A stretch of DNA of 48,546 nt from the NCBI GenBank assembly GCA_900548465.1, contig URKY01000016.1:1-48546 (forward strand), given 5' to 3'. Each line of letters opens with the position of its first letter. Positions within the stretch are counted from its first letter, which is position 1. Positions 1-7,515 of the stretch are shown in pieces. The translations under genes and the position numbers were made by a program. This DNA is from an uncultured Eubacterium sp. (GTDB taxonomy: Bacteria > Bacillota > Clostridia > Lachnospirales > Lachnospiraceae). The notes under the pieces are model-generated. The model had not been told where the DNA came from. It did not search any database and saw nothing but the letters and a program-made list of their open reading frames with translations.

Positions 1-329
1 CACGATTGTAAAGGTAAAAGTAGGTAATTTTTTGCGTTAAAATTTTCAATTAAAGCCATAAATATGTCTTCAACTGCACCACATTTAGTACATATAAAAT
101 GGTAGTGTGGTTCAACATGTCCATCAAAATGTTCCCGGCCATCACCAAGCTTCAGGGAAAGAGCATCTCCCTGGTCTACAAGAAATCGTAAGTTTCTGTA
201 AACAGTTCCTAAACTAATATTAGGAAGCTCTTCTCTAATGCTTTGATATACCATATCAGCAGTAGGGTGATCGTACCTTGAGAGCAAATTTTGTTTTATC
301 ATTTCTCTTTGTAGACTTCGCTTTGTCAT
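1..329 (-). CDS. PerR/Fur-family metal-dependent transcriptional regulator (3' end cut by window edge)
   Basis: The reading frame runs from an ATG at 329 down to base 1 without a stop, giving the first 109 residues. A strong site (GGAGGTTA, 331-338) precedes the ATG. The N-terminal half has the Fur winged-helix pattern, with the recognition-helix segment ISLGTVYRNLRFL. It is followed by the hinge motif REHFDGHVEPHYHF and a CxxC pair (ICTKCG) that normally binds structural zinc. The RxHFDG...HYHF arrangement and small size fit peroxide-sensing PerR better than iron-sensing Fur, but the C-terminal ligands lie outside the window. PerR-type proteins repress oxidative-stress genes until their metal site is oxidised. 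The palindrome just upstream suggests autoregulation. The family call is firm and the PerR assignment is an inference. Confidence 0.88.
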   Translation of the reverse strand, partial: MTKRSLQREMIKQNLLSRYDHPTADMVYQSIREELPNISLGTVYRNLRFLVDQGDALSLKLGDGREHFDGHVEPHYHFICTKCGAVEDIFMALIENFNAKNYLLLPLQS

Positions 330-343
330 ATAACCTCCATATC

Positions 344-362
344 AATAATAGTAACTATTATT
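344..362. promoter_or_regulatory. Probable PerR/Fur operator (perfect 19-bp palindrome)
   Basis: AATAATAGT-A-ACTATTATT is a perfect 9-1-9 inverted repeat centred at 353, only 15 bp upstream of the regulator start. The size, odd centre base and AT-rich arms match PerR and Fur boxes in Firmicutes (consensus TTATAAT-N-ATTATAA). The position supports autorepression. Confidence 0.7.
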
Positions 363-528
363 ATTTTAACAAATAAAATTTTTTTGTCAATACTTTTCTA
401 AAAAATATACAAAATATATAGTGAATTTTTATCGAAAATGATAATTGCTTTAAAAACGTTTTTTATTATAACTAATAACAGGAAATGAATTGTCGGGGTT
501 AAAAAAATTAAATACAAGGAGGACTATT

Positions 529-1440
529 ATGAAACAGGTAAAAAATTTTTTACTATTCTTTTGTCCGTAGCACTTGTAATTGGACTTATTCCTCTTGCAA
601 ATGTTCAGACAAGCACAAAGGTAGCAGAAAAATTCGCAATTACTACTCCATATTATAATGCGTTAGTTACAGCCGGTCATTTTGACATTAAGTGGAACGG
701 AACTACAGAGAAAAATGTCAAAAACTATAGCGTATATCTTGACGGAGAAAAGATAGGCACTACACAGTCAACTTCAATGGACTGTTACACAACAAAAGTA
801 GCAATGCACACTGCTTATGTAGAAGCAGTGTACACCGATGGTACAACAGCTAAGACTGATGAAATTAAGTTTGGTGTACCTAAAAAAGGTTTAGGTTTGG
901 CTGCAGACATGGGAAGAAATCTTGATTTAAAAGATCAATGTAATATGTCTGTGGATTCCGTGTTTAATTTATGACCAAGTATGATGAATGACAATATTAA
1001 TATCAGCTCACCTGTTACCGCTGTATGGCCAAAGGCTTCAGAAAATTGGTTCCAGCCATTTATGAACAAAGTTAATGCAAGAGATTATGTTGAAAGATAT
1101 GCAGGATTCTGTTTTAACAATAAAAATACAGGTCTCTGGCTTTATAATACAGGTGAATTAACTTTAGCCGGTGAAATGTATAGAAGCAATGGAAACCTGG
1201 CAGGATATGAAACATCAACAGGGCCTGAGAAAAACTCTTCATTTACTTTTGGCACAAGAAATGATGTATTAGATGATGCTATATCAATCAATGGAGTTCA
1301 GTGTACTAATTACGTTAAACAAGGTGGCGTTACTGCTACAGCGTTATCAGAAAATGGAGACGCTAAAGCATTAAACACAGTACGGATATTCAATTTATGA
1401 AATAGGTGTGTTTGGATCAGATGATGCCAAGGTGGATGAT
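529..1440 (+). pseudogene. Relic of a secreted GH128-like glycosidase with a C-terminal CBM32-like domain
   Basis: A good site (GGAGG, 519-523) precedes ATG 529, but the frame stops after 13 codons. Adding one A to the A5 run at 541-545 restores a signal peptide (MKQVKKFFTILLSVALVIG). The frame then reads an Ig/Fn3-like region and GLGLAADMGRNLDLKD, which resembles the entry strand of the glycosyl hydrolase catalytic core family (Glyco_hydro_cc, GH128). An in-frame TGA lies at 972-974. The frame continues with WPKASENWFQPFMNKV joined directly to YVERYAGFCF and GELTLAGEMY, the last strands of that fold, so the catalytic middle is missing. Another TGA (1398-1400) and a frame change precede YGYSIYEIGVFG, the typical end of an F5/8-type C (CBM32) domain. 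No native stop remains. The gene is clearly dead; the family is inferred from motif memory. Confidence 0.75.
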
Positions 1441-1445
1441 AAAAA

Positions 1446-1472
1446 AATAGGAGCCTCAAATGGGCTCCTATT
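1446..1472 (-). terminator. Intrinsic terminator of nfnAB
   Basis: A perfect 10-bp stem (AATAGGAGCC / GGCTCCTATT, 7-nt loop) is followed on the minus strand by a run of seven T (complement of 1441-1447). It lies 16 bp past the nfnB stop. Confidence 0.85.
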
Positions 1473-1487
1473 GTATATCAGAAGTTT

Positions 1488-2870
1488 TTATGATAATTTT
1501 TCGTGTATGCTTGCGGCAGCCTGTTTTCCTGCACCCATTGCAAGAATAACAGTAGCAGCACCGGTTACAGCGTCTCCACCTGCATATACGTTTTCTCTTG
1601 TTGTTTCAAGTGTATCCTCGTTGACGACAAGACAACCCCACTTGTTTGCTTCCAAACCTTCTGTAGTAGTTCTAAGAAGAGGGTTAGGACTTGTACCGAT
1701 AGACATAATAACTGTATCTACATCTAATTCAAAATTGCTACCATTGATAGCGATAGGACGACGACGTCCTGAAGCGTCAGGTTCGCCAAGTTCCATCTTA
1801 ACACATTCCATTTTGCAAACACGACCGTTTTCGTCACCGATAAGTTTTACAGGATTATGTAATGTTTTAAAGATGATACCTTCTTCCTCAGCATGTTCGA
1901 TTTCTTCGTTACGTGCAGGAAGTTCTTCCATACCACGACGGTAAACAATATATACATTTTCAGCACCAAGTCTGAGAGCTGTTCTTGCTGCATCCATGGC
2001 AACATTTCCACCACCAACTACGGCAACGTTTTTGCTCTTAATAACAGGTGTATCATAATCATCACGGTAAGCCTTCATAAGGTTGGCTCTTGTTAAATAT
2101 TCATTAGCAGAGTAAACGCCAACTAATGCCTCACCTTCAATTCCCATAAATGAAGGAAGTCCGGCACCTGAACCGATAAATACAGCCTTAAAGCCCATTT
2201 CCATAATTTCATCAACAGAAAGAACACGACCGATAACCATGTTTGTTTCAATCTTAACTCCAAGCTTTGAAAGGTTATCAACTTCCTTCTGAACAATAGC
2301 CTTAGGAAGTCTGAATTCAGGAATACCATAAACCAAAACACCACCAGCTTTGTGGAAAGCTTCAAATATTGTAACTTCGTAACCGAGTTTTGCAAGATCT
2401 CCTGCACATGTAAGTCCGGCAGGACCGGCACCGATTACAGCAACCTTGATTCCATTTGATTCAGGTTTTACAGCATCGTCATTGCTGTGTGCCATATGGT
2501 AGTCAGCAACAAATCTTTCGAGACGACCAATAGCAACAGGCTCGCCCTTGATACCTCTGATACATTTTCCTTCACACTGATTTTCCTGTGGACAAACACG
2601 TCCGCAGACAGCAGGGAGACCGTTTGTGCTTGTAATAATCTTATATGCTTCTTCAAATTCACCTGCAGCTACCTTTGCGATAAATTCAGGAATTCTAACA
2701 CATACAGGACAACCACTCATACATGGTTTGTTTTTACAGTTAATACATCTGGTTGCTTCTTCCATAGCCATTTCTTCTGTATAGCCAAGTGCAACCTCGT
2801 CAAAATTTTTATTTCTTACATTAGGTTCCTGTGCAGGCATAGGAATCTTTGTTAAACTCATATTTGGCAT
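1488..2870 (-). CDS. nfnB: NADPH-dependent glutamate synthase small-subunit family; NfnB (ferredoxin:NADP oxidoreductase subunit beta)
   Basis: This 460-residue flavoprotein belongs to the GltD/GltA family. Two cysteine clusters bind 4Fe-4S centres: C42, C45, C50 and C54, then C89, C93, C99 and C103. An FAD-binding VIGAGPAGLTCAG begins near residue 145 and an NADPH-binding VVGGGNVAMDAA near 285. The C-terminal YAGGDAVTGAATV is a family FAD motif. The gene directly upstream is NfnA, so the pair most likely forms the electron-bifurcating complex NfnAB. That complex couples reduced ferredoxin plus NADH to reduction of two NADP+, and works in the cytoplasm of fermenting anaerobes. Family databases often label such proteins gltA. 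The start codon overlaps the nfnA stop (TAATG), and GGAGG lies inside nfnA, so translation is probably coupled. The family call is firm; the Nfn role comes from context. Confidence 0.92.
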   Translation of the reverse strand: MPNMSLTKIPMPAQEPNVRNKNFDEVALGYTEEMAMEEATRCINCKNKPCMSGCPVCVRIPEFIAKVAAGEFEEAYKIITSTNGLPAVCGRVCPQENQCEGKCIRGIKGEPVAIGRLERFVADYHMAHSNDDAVKPESNGIKVAVIGAGPAGLTCAGDLAKLGYEVTIFEAFHKAGGVLVYGIPEFRLPKAIVQKEVDNLSKLGVKIETNMVIGRVLSVDEIMEMGFKAVFIGSGAGLPSFMGIEGEALVGVYSANEYLTRANLMKAYRDDYDTPVIKSKNVAVVGGGNVAMDAARTALRLGAENVYIVYRRGMEELPARNEEIEHAEEEGIIFKTLHNPVKLIGDENGRVCKMECVKMELGEPDASGRRRPIAINGSNFELDVDTVIMSIGTSPNPLLRTTTEGLEANKWGCLVVNEDTLETTRENVYAGGDAVTGAATVILAMGAGKQAAASIHEKLS

Positions 2871-3718
2871 TATTTCACACCTCCATTAACAGCGTTGTAC
2901 ATACGGCAATGTTCCTTGTCGTGTGCTTCAAAATCTCTGTAAGTAGAGTTACGCTGCATTAATTCATCATAATCTACTTTGTGACCATCAAAGTCAGGAC
3001 CGTCTACACAGGCAAATTTGATTTCGCCCCCAACAGTTACACGGCATCCTCCGCACATTCCTGTACCATCAATCATAATAGGGTTAAGTGAAACTAATGT
3101 CTTAATATTGTAAGGCTCAGTAACCTTAGAAACAAATTTCATCATAGGAATAGGTCCTATGGCAATAACAAGGTCATAATTGTTTCCTTCGTCAATAAGG
3201 CTCTGAAGCTTATTGGTGACAAAACCTTTTTCACCGTAAGAACCGTCATCAGTTGTGATGAAAAGTCTGTTACAAATTGATTTATATTCATCTTCTAAAA
3301 TAACAATATCTTTGCTTCTGAAACCGGCGATAACATCAACATCAACTCCCATATTGAATAAAGCTTTTGCTGATGGATAAGCGATGGCATTACCAACACC
3401 ACCACCGATGACGCAAACTTTCTTGGCATCACCAAATTCTGTTGCAGCACCAAGTGGCCCAACGAAGTCGAGAATAAAATCGCCTTCTTTCATTTGAGAT
3501 AGCAGCATAGTAGACTGACCAACTATCTGGAATATAATGGATACTGTTCCCTTTTCAGGATCTGTATCAGCAATTGTAAGTGGAATACGCTCACCGTGTT
3601 CATCAATTCTAAAAATAATGAACTGTCCGGCTTTTGCCTTTTTAGCGATAAAAGGAGCCTCAACATCTAAGCGTACAACTGTGTCATTTAATTGTTGTCT
3701 CTTGACAATTTTGTACAT
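2870..3718 (-). CDS. nfnA: NfnA: FAD/[2Fe-2S] ferredoxin-NADP reductase subunit alpha
   Basis: This 282-residue protein is of the sulfide dehydrogenase/PyrK-like ferredoxin reductase family. The N-terminal beta-barrel FAD domain is followed by a nucleotide-binding segment (VIGGGVGNAIAYPSAKAL, near residues 103-120). A C-terminal cysteine set (MCGGCRVTVGG, then KFACVDGPDFDGH) binds a [2Fe-2S] cluster. In NfnAB this subunit takes electrons from NADH. It is first in a two-gene operon with nfnB, overlapping it by one base. A GGGAGG site lies about 6 bp upstream (complement of 3724-3730), and a near-consensus promoter lies roughly 70 bp upstream. Confidence 0.92.
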   Translation of the reverse strand: MYKIVKRQQLNDTVVRLDVEAPFIAKKAKAGQFIIFRIDEHGERIPLTIADTDPEKGTVSIIFQIVGQSTMLLSQMKEGDFILDFVGPLGAATEFGDAKKVCVIGGGVGNAIAYPSAKALFNMGVDVDVIAGFRSKDIVILEDEYKSICNRLFITTDDGSYGEKGFVTNKLQSLIDEGNNYDLVIAIGPIPMMKFVSKVTEPYNIKTLVSLNPIMIDGTGMCGGCRVTVGGEIKFACVDGPDFDGHKVDYDELMQRNSTYRDFEAHDKEHCRMYNAVNGGVK

Positions 3719-3790
3719 TTTTAATCCTCCCGATTTGTTAATGTTCTTAATTACTTAATCTCTGAAAATTAATATAAAAAATCAATCTAC

Positions 3791-3819
3791 AGTATAGCAT
3801 ATTGTTAAAGACTTATCAA
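3791..3819 (-). promoter_or_regulatory. Promoter of nfnAB
   Basis: On the minus strand TTGATA (3814-3819) and TATACT (3791-3796) are separated by exactly 17 bp. This is a near-consensus sigma-A promoter 73 bp upstream of the nfnA start. Confidence 0.75.
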
Positions 3820-3870
3820 TCATACAAAGTGCCAAAATCTTATGAAATAAAAGGGAAAAAAATATAAAAA

Positions 3871-3916
3871 GACCCATGAGAATGTTGTCAGACTGCTTTC
3901 TGCATTCTCATGGGTC
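3871..3916 (-). terminator. Intrinsic terminator of the small-protein pair 3985-4521
   Basis: A perfect 14-bp stem (GACCCATGAGAATG at 3871-3884, complement at 3903-3916) has an 18-nt loop. A T-rich tract follows on the minus strand (complement of the A-run 3855-3870). It lies downstream of the two minus-strand small genes. Confidence 0.85.
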
Positions 3917-3984
3917 AAAGTTTTCATATTCAACCTAGTTATTTATATAAAAATAGCTTAACATATATTTTTCTTAATCCCTTT

Positions 3985-4065
3985 TTATCTTGATATGTAC
4001 CAAGCCCATACCCCGGCTGCAGCTACAATTACTGCCATTACAATTCCAACTATAGTAGTAGTCAT
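3985..4065 (-). CDS. 26-residue single-span membrane peptide
   Basis: ATG at 4065 is preceded by AAGGAGG at the right distance. The frame reads MTTTIVGIVMAVIV then AAAGVWAWYISR and a TAA. It is one hydrophobic helix ending in W-A-W-Y and a basic residue. It is the second gene of a probable two-gene unit behind the 129-residue secreted protein and sits just before a strong terminator. I do not recognise a family. The strong ribosome site and the position before the terminator argue that it is translated. Confidence 0.6.
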   Translation of the reverse strand: MTTTIVGIVMAVIVAAAGVWAWYISR

Positions 4066-4131
4066 AGATATATGTACCTCCTTATTTTTTTGCACACAAA
4101 TAAAACCTTTGTGTAAGGTTGGTACAAAATA

Positions 4132-4521
4132 TTACTTTTTTCCGTCCTGTTTGTGAATATAATCTAGAACAATAGAGTGACTACTTGAATTACTATGTGC
4201 ATCCGTAGAAAGGAAGGATGAAAAATATGTAAAACAACATCCTGTAAAAATACACACCACAAGTGCGGATAAAACTCTCAAACCAAGAGATGAATTAGCG
4301 TTACTGCGGGCACGGGAATAAAAAGAAGAATTTGAATTCTCGATTTTTCCGGATACGCTGGCAGGCAACGCATCATTTATAGAATAAGATATGTATGATT
4401 CGTCTGAAGTCGAATGAGAACTGACAGCATGAGAATCCGACACACCAAAAGATAGCCATGATATGACAAAACAAATAGAAAGTAAAAAACATATGAAATT
4501 TTTTCGCTTATAGATTTTCAT
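4132..4521 (-). CDS. Small secreted or membrane-anchored protein with conserved-looking YIHKQDGKK tail
   Basis: The 129-residue protein starts with a signal peptide (basic KIYKRKN, a hydrophobic stretch, then S-D-S-H-A). A Ser/Asn-rich extracellular stretch follows (about 35-75), then a second membrane segment (RVLSALVVCIFTGCCF, about 80-100), and a short tail ending DYIHKQDGKK. Similar proteins with this tail occur, as I recall, next to purA in other Lachnospiraceae, but I know no function. A GGGAGG site lies 8 bp upstream, and a consensus promoter (4546-4574) drives it divergently from purA. It may form a two-component membrane unit with the 26-residue peptide downstream. Confidence 0.65.
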   Translation of the reverse strand: MKIYKRKNFICFLLSICFVISWLSFGVSDSHAVSSHSTSDESYISYSINDALPASVSGKIENSNSSFYSRARSNANSSLGLRVLSALVVCIFTGCCFTYFSSFLSTDAHSNSSSHSIVLDYIHKQDGKK

Positions 4522-4545
4522 AATAATTTACCTCCCATCACAACG

Positions 4546-4574
4546 ATTATAGCAGAGAATAATTTATTATTCAA
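4546..4574 (-). promoter_or_regulatory. Promoter of the 4132-4521 gene
   Basis: On the minus strand TTGAAT (4569-4574) and TATAAT (4546-4551) are separated by 17 bp, ending 25 bp upstream of the start codon. Confidence 0.7.
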
Positions 4575-4648
4575 TTGGGAAAAATCCGTTTGATAAAAAT
4601 ATGCAAAAGAAAACTCTCAAACCACTAGCATTTTTTATGCTCAGATAG

Positions 4649-4654
4649 TATAAT
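4649..4654 (+). promoter_or_regulatory. -10 element upstream of purA
   Basis: TATAAT lies 70 bp upstream of the purA start. The matching -35 position (TAGCAT, 4626-4631) is poor. A short hairpin, AGCAT-N-ATGCT (4627-4640), lies in the spacer and might be regulatory. No PurR-type box was recognised. Confidence 0.4.
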
Positions 4655-4724
4655 GTTTAGTAGCGTGTTTCGAGAGCACAAAGGCCACTTAATAAAAGAA
4701 AAAGCAATTATAGGAGGAAACCAA

Positions 4725-5999
4725 ATGGTTAGAGCAATAGTTGGTGCTAACTGGGGCGACGAAGGAAAAGGTAAAATTACAGATATGCTTGGCGAAAAGT
4801 CAGACATTATCGTAAGATTCCAGGGAGGAAGTAACGCAGGTCATACTATTATTAATGAATATGGTAAATTTGCACTTCATTTACTTCCATCAGGAGTATT
4901 TTATCAGCATACTACATGTATTATAGGAAATGGTGTCGCACTTAACATTCCATATCTTCAGAAGGAGATTGATAGCATAGTATCTCAGGGTGTACCAAAA
5001 CCACATATTTTGGTATCAGACAGAGCACAGATTCTTATGCCATATCACATTGATTTTGATGCATACGAAGAGGAAAGACTTGGAGGAAAGGCATTCGGTT
5101 CAACTAAGTCAGGTATTGCTCCTTTCTATTCAGATAAATACGCAAAAATCGGATTCCAGGTATCGGAATTATTTGACGAAGATACATTAAAAGAAAAAGT
5201 TGCAAGAATTGTTGAACAGAAAAACATTATGTTAGAGCATATGTATCATAAGCCACTTATTGATCCGGATGAATTACTTGAAACATTACATAGCTATAGA
5301 GATATGATAGAGCCTTACGTTTGCGATACCGCTTTATACTTAAGTAATGCTCTTAAAGAAGGAAAGACAGTACTTCTCGAAGGACAGCTTGGAACATTGA
5401 AAGATCCGGACTTTGGAATTTATCCAATGGTAACATCTTCATCAACATTAGCTGCATATGGAGCAATCGGTGCAGGAATTCCTCCATACGAGATAAAAGA
5501 CATAATCACGGTAGTTAAGGCATATTCAAGTGCCGTAGGTGCAGGTGAATTCGTAAGTGAAATATTTGGAGATGAAGCTGATGAACTTAGAAGACGTGGT
5601 GGTGACGGCGGCGAATTCGGTGCCACAACAGGACGTCCACGTAGAATGGGATGGTTCGACTGTGTTGCATCACGTTATGGTGTAAGAATGCAGGGAGCTA
5701 CAGAAGTGGCCCTTACAGTATTAGATGTTCTCGGATACTTAGATGAAATTCCAGTATGTGTAGGATACGAAATTGACGGCGAAGTAACAAAAGACTTCCC
5801 TGTTACAGCAAAACTTAAAAAAGCAAAACCTGTTTATGAAGTTCTTCCGGGATGGAAAGAAGAAATTCGTGGAATTACAGAATATGACAAACTTCCGGAA
5901 AACTGTCGTAAATATATTGAATTCATAGAAAAAGAGCTTGGAGTTCCAATTACAATGGTAAGCAACGGACCGGGCAGACATGAAATCATATACAGATAG
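4725..5999 (+). CDS. purA: Adenylosuccinate synthetase
   Basis: This 424-residue enzyme joins IMP and aspartate using GTP, the first committed step from IMP to AMP. The P-loop motif NWGDEGKGK begins at residue 9, and the Asp and His of GDEGKGK and NAGHT are the catalytic pair. GGDGGEFGATTGRPRRMGWFD carries the IMP- and GTP-contact region, split here as GGEFGATTGRPRR plus MGWFD. The frame is open from 4653, but MVRAIVGANWG at 4725 is the family start and has TAGGAGG 8 bp upstream. The gene is monocistronic. Its last codons are part of a 26-bp inverted repeat with the downstream repeat region. Confidence 0.97.
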   Translation: MVRAIVGANWGDEGKGKITDMLGEKSDIIVRFQGGSNAGHTIINEYGKFALHLLPSGVFYQHTTCIIGNGVALNIPYLQKEIDSIVSQGVPKPHILVSDRAQILMPYHIDFDAYEEERLGGKAFGSTKSGIAPFYSDKYAKIGFQVSELFDEDTLKEKVARIVEQKNIMLEHMYHKPLIDPDELLETLHSYRDMIEPYVCDTALYLSNALKEGKTVLLEGQLGTLKDPDFGIYPMVTSSSTLAAYGAIGAGIPPYEIKDIITVVKAYSSAVGAGEFVSEIFGDEADELRRRGGDGGEFGATTGRPRRMGWFDCVASRYGVRMQGATEVALTVLDVLGYLDEIPVCVGYEIDGEVTKDFPVTAKLKKAKPVYEVLPGWKEEIRGITEYDKLPENCRKYIEFIEKELGVPITMVSNGPGRHEIIYR

Positions 6000-6148
6000 G
6001 CATTGAGCCTCTGTCAAATGAAAAAACACGGTTAAAAATTGTGCTTGCACAATTTTTCAACCGTGTTTTTTTTATTTGATGTGGCGAAAGCCACTGACGA
6101 AATAGACCGAAGGTCTATGAGTACAGAGGCTCAATGCCTATCTGTATA
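5989..6148. repeat. 26-bp inverted repeat spanning the purA stop codon
   Basis: Bases 5989-6014, which include the purA stop, are an exact reverse complement of 6123-6148. The terminator hairpin lies between the arms, so the transcript end could fold into a nested long-range stem. Confidence 0.8.
6021..6072 (+). terminator. purA intrinsic terminator (bidirectional in form)
   Basis: The arms AAAAAACACGGTT... (from 6021) and ...AACCGTGTTTTTT (to 6072) enclose AAAAATTGTG / CACAATTTTT, with one bulged C and a CTTG loop. The stem is about 23 bp and is followed by T-rich sequence. Confidence 0.9.
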
Positions 6149-6239
6149 GTAGTAGCACACGAGGCGAAAGCCAGTGACGAAATAGACCGAAGGTCTATGA
6201 GTATACGGCTCATGCCTATCTGTATAGTAGTAGCACACG
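6083..6239. repeat. Two tandem 80-bp units containing small GAAA/GAA hairpins
   Basis: Unit 1 (6083-6162) and unit 2 (6163-6239) are about 90 percent identical. Each begins GGC-GAAA-GCC and contains ATAGACC-GAA-GGTCTAT, two compact hairpins. Each ends GCCTATCTGTATAGTAG followed by TAGCACACG. The second half of each unit is complementary to the 3' end of purA. No open frame is seen. Confidence 0.8.
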
Positions 6240-6601
6240 TGTCTATTGTAAATAATTCACTATAGGACTATTTTTGCGACTACGTGTAAAGCATGAATAT
6301 AACAAAATTATTCACGTATTTTCTACCACAAACTAGCGGGCAGCTTTTGCAAATACAATCAAAAATTAAATAAAACACACTCTTACACGTACTTTCGATT
6401 ATTGATAACATAGAGACTTTATAGAATACACTAAAAAATAAAATATAGCATCTTCCTACACGTACTCCGGGAGTTAATAATCTGGTGCTCCTTCTAAATA
6501 CACTAAAAATTAGAATATATCAAGTTTCTCCACGTACTTTCCCCAATAATCTGTTAATTCCTCAAAATATTCTCAAAATTTGAATATGCACAAGTATCTT
6601 A
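6235..6601. repeat. About five degenerate tandem units of roughly 73 bp
   Basis: The motif (A/T)CACGTACTTTC recurs at 6235, 6312, 6385, 6458 and 6530, giving periods of 77, 73, 73 and 72 bp. A second shared block (AATACACTAAAAATTAAAATAT) follows near the end of most units; it is quoted here as AATACACTAAAAA then TTAAAATAT. Units differ at many sites, so the array is old or under weak constraint. There is no coding potential on either strand. Confidence 0.6.
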
Positions 6602-6609
6602 AACACAAT

Positions 6610-6654
6610 AAAAGGACTATAAAAATCTTAACCAAAGATTTTTATAGCCCTTTT
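6610..6654 (-). terminator. Terminator for the minus-strand genes 6678-8511 (bidirectional in form)
   Basis: The stem AAAAGGACTATAAAAATCTT (6610-6629) pairs with AAGATTTTTATAGCCCTTTT (6635-6654) with one mismatch, across an AACCA loop. Confidence 0.8.
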
Positions 6655-6677
6655 ATACACATCCCTGCTCTGCATAT

Positions 6678-6875
6678 CTATTTGTTACCACGATTCTGTA
6701 GCAATCTTGCTATCCACATCATAACATATAAAAGAACAGGAATTACAACCATGCAATAAGCACTGGCTTTCCATGCTGCCTGATTCTTAAGAATGGCAAA
6801 TACTAAAGTAAGTATTGCGCATACAACCAAAACAATAACTGCAAGCAAAGCACAGATTCGTTTAAATTTATCCAT
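6678..6875 (-). CDS. Small two-span membrane protein
   Basis: The 65-residue protein has two hydrophobic segments (about 8-29 and 38-58), a Lys/Arg-rich start (MDKFKR) and a basic end (QNRGNK). It has an AGGAG site about 8 bp upstream. It is next to the SEC-C gene on the same strand and shares the terminator at 6610-6654. No function is recognisable. Confidence 0.6.
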   Translation of the reverse strand: MDKFKRICALLAVIVLVVCAILTLVFAILKNQAAWKASAYCMVVIPVLLYVMMWIARLLQNRGNK

Positions 6876-6903
6876 AAATTATACTCCTAAAAAATGTGGA
6901 AAA

Positions 6904-7413
6904 TTATCTTCCACAGCAATATTTATATTTCTTGCCGCTTCCACAAGGACAAGGATCATTACGTCCGACTTTCTTTTCCTTTACTACAGTGCCTGATAAT
7001 TTTTCTTCCTTATACAAAACTTTTCTCTTATCTTCAGAAAGAATATCGTTCCATTCTTCAAGACCGTATAACCAGTCAGCCCTTGCAGCAACCATGTTTT
7101 TGTATAACTTTTCATCATCATAATCAAGACTAACTTCACTTGTCTCAGTGATGTTTTCCAAATCGTTTGATTTCTTAAGACTTTCGTCAATTCCGTCAAG
7201 AAATCCTACCATAGTAAGAACTTCCATATTATATTTCTTTGCTAATTCTTCAACAGTACCTGTAACAGGAGTACCATGTTTTGAAAGAATATCCTTGTAT
7301 ACTTCCTTTTCCTGAGCAAAATATGCAGCCCAGAATTCATCGTACTGCTTTTGAGTCTGTTCCTGATTATATGCAATTCCACGCCATGTTTCTAATAAAT
7401 TTTTTGTAGCCAT
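6904..7413 (-). CDS. SEC-C motif protein
   Basis: The 169-residue cytoplasmic protein has a helical, acidic body and a C-terminal SEC-C zinc-binding motif ([18 protein letters not shown]), like that at the end of SecA. The motif binds Zn through CxC...CC and often mediates contact with SecB or the ribosome, or serves as a generic protein-interaction module. The body does not look like SecA or YecA that I can identify, so only the motif is certain. A GGAGGAA site lies upstream of the ATG at 7413. It is probably co-transcribed with the small membrane protein downstream. Confidence 0.8.
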   Translation of the reverse strand: MATKNLLETWRGIAYNQEQTQKQYDEFWAAYFAQEKEVYKDILSKHGTPVTGTVEELAKKYNMEVLTMVGFLDGIDESLKKSNDLENITETSEVSLDYDDEKLYKNMVAARADWLYGLEEWNDILSEDKRKVLYKEEKLSGTVVKEKKVGRNDPCPCGSGKKYKYCCGR

Positions 7414-7515
7414 TTTCTTCCTCCAAAATGTATTGTATTCGTTAATATAATAACAAAGAAGAGCATAATTTTCAATATGTCAAAAATTAACTTCATGTTA
7501 CTAAGATTATACAAA

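Noticed and set aside
431..450. Second Fur-like box (GAAAATGATAATTG)
   Set aside because: Only one half matches the consensus and no symmetry is seen. The palindrome at 344-362 is much better.
972..974. Selenocysteine or recoded TGA in the GH128 relic and in 17437-18206
   Set aside because: There is no SECIS-like hairpin and TAA stops also interrupt other genes nearby. Frameshifts and deletions in the same relic fit decay better.
1408..1944. Long open frame on the plus strand across nfnB
   Set aside because: It is mostly antisense to nfnB and begins in the GH128 relic tail. It has no own start site and its composition is that of a shadow.
6235..6601. CRISPR-like array
   Set aside because: The units are too degenerate, the spacing is 72-77 bp with no unique spacers and there is no cas gene. 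It is an ordinary tandem repeat.
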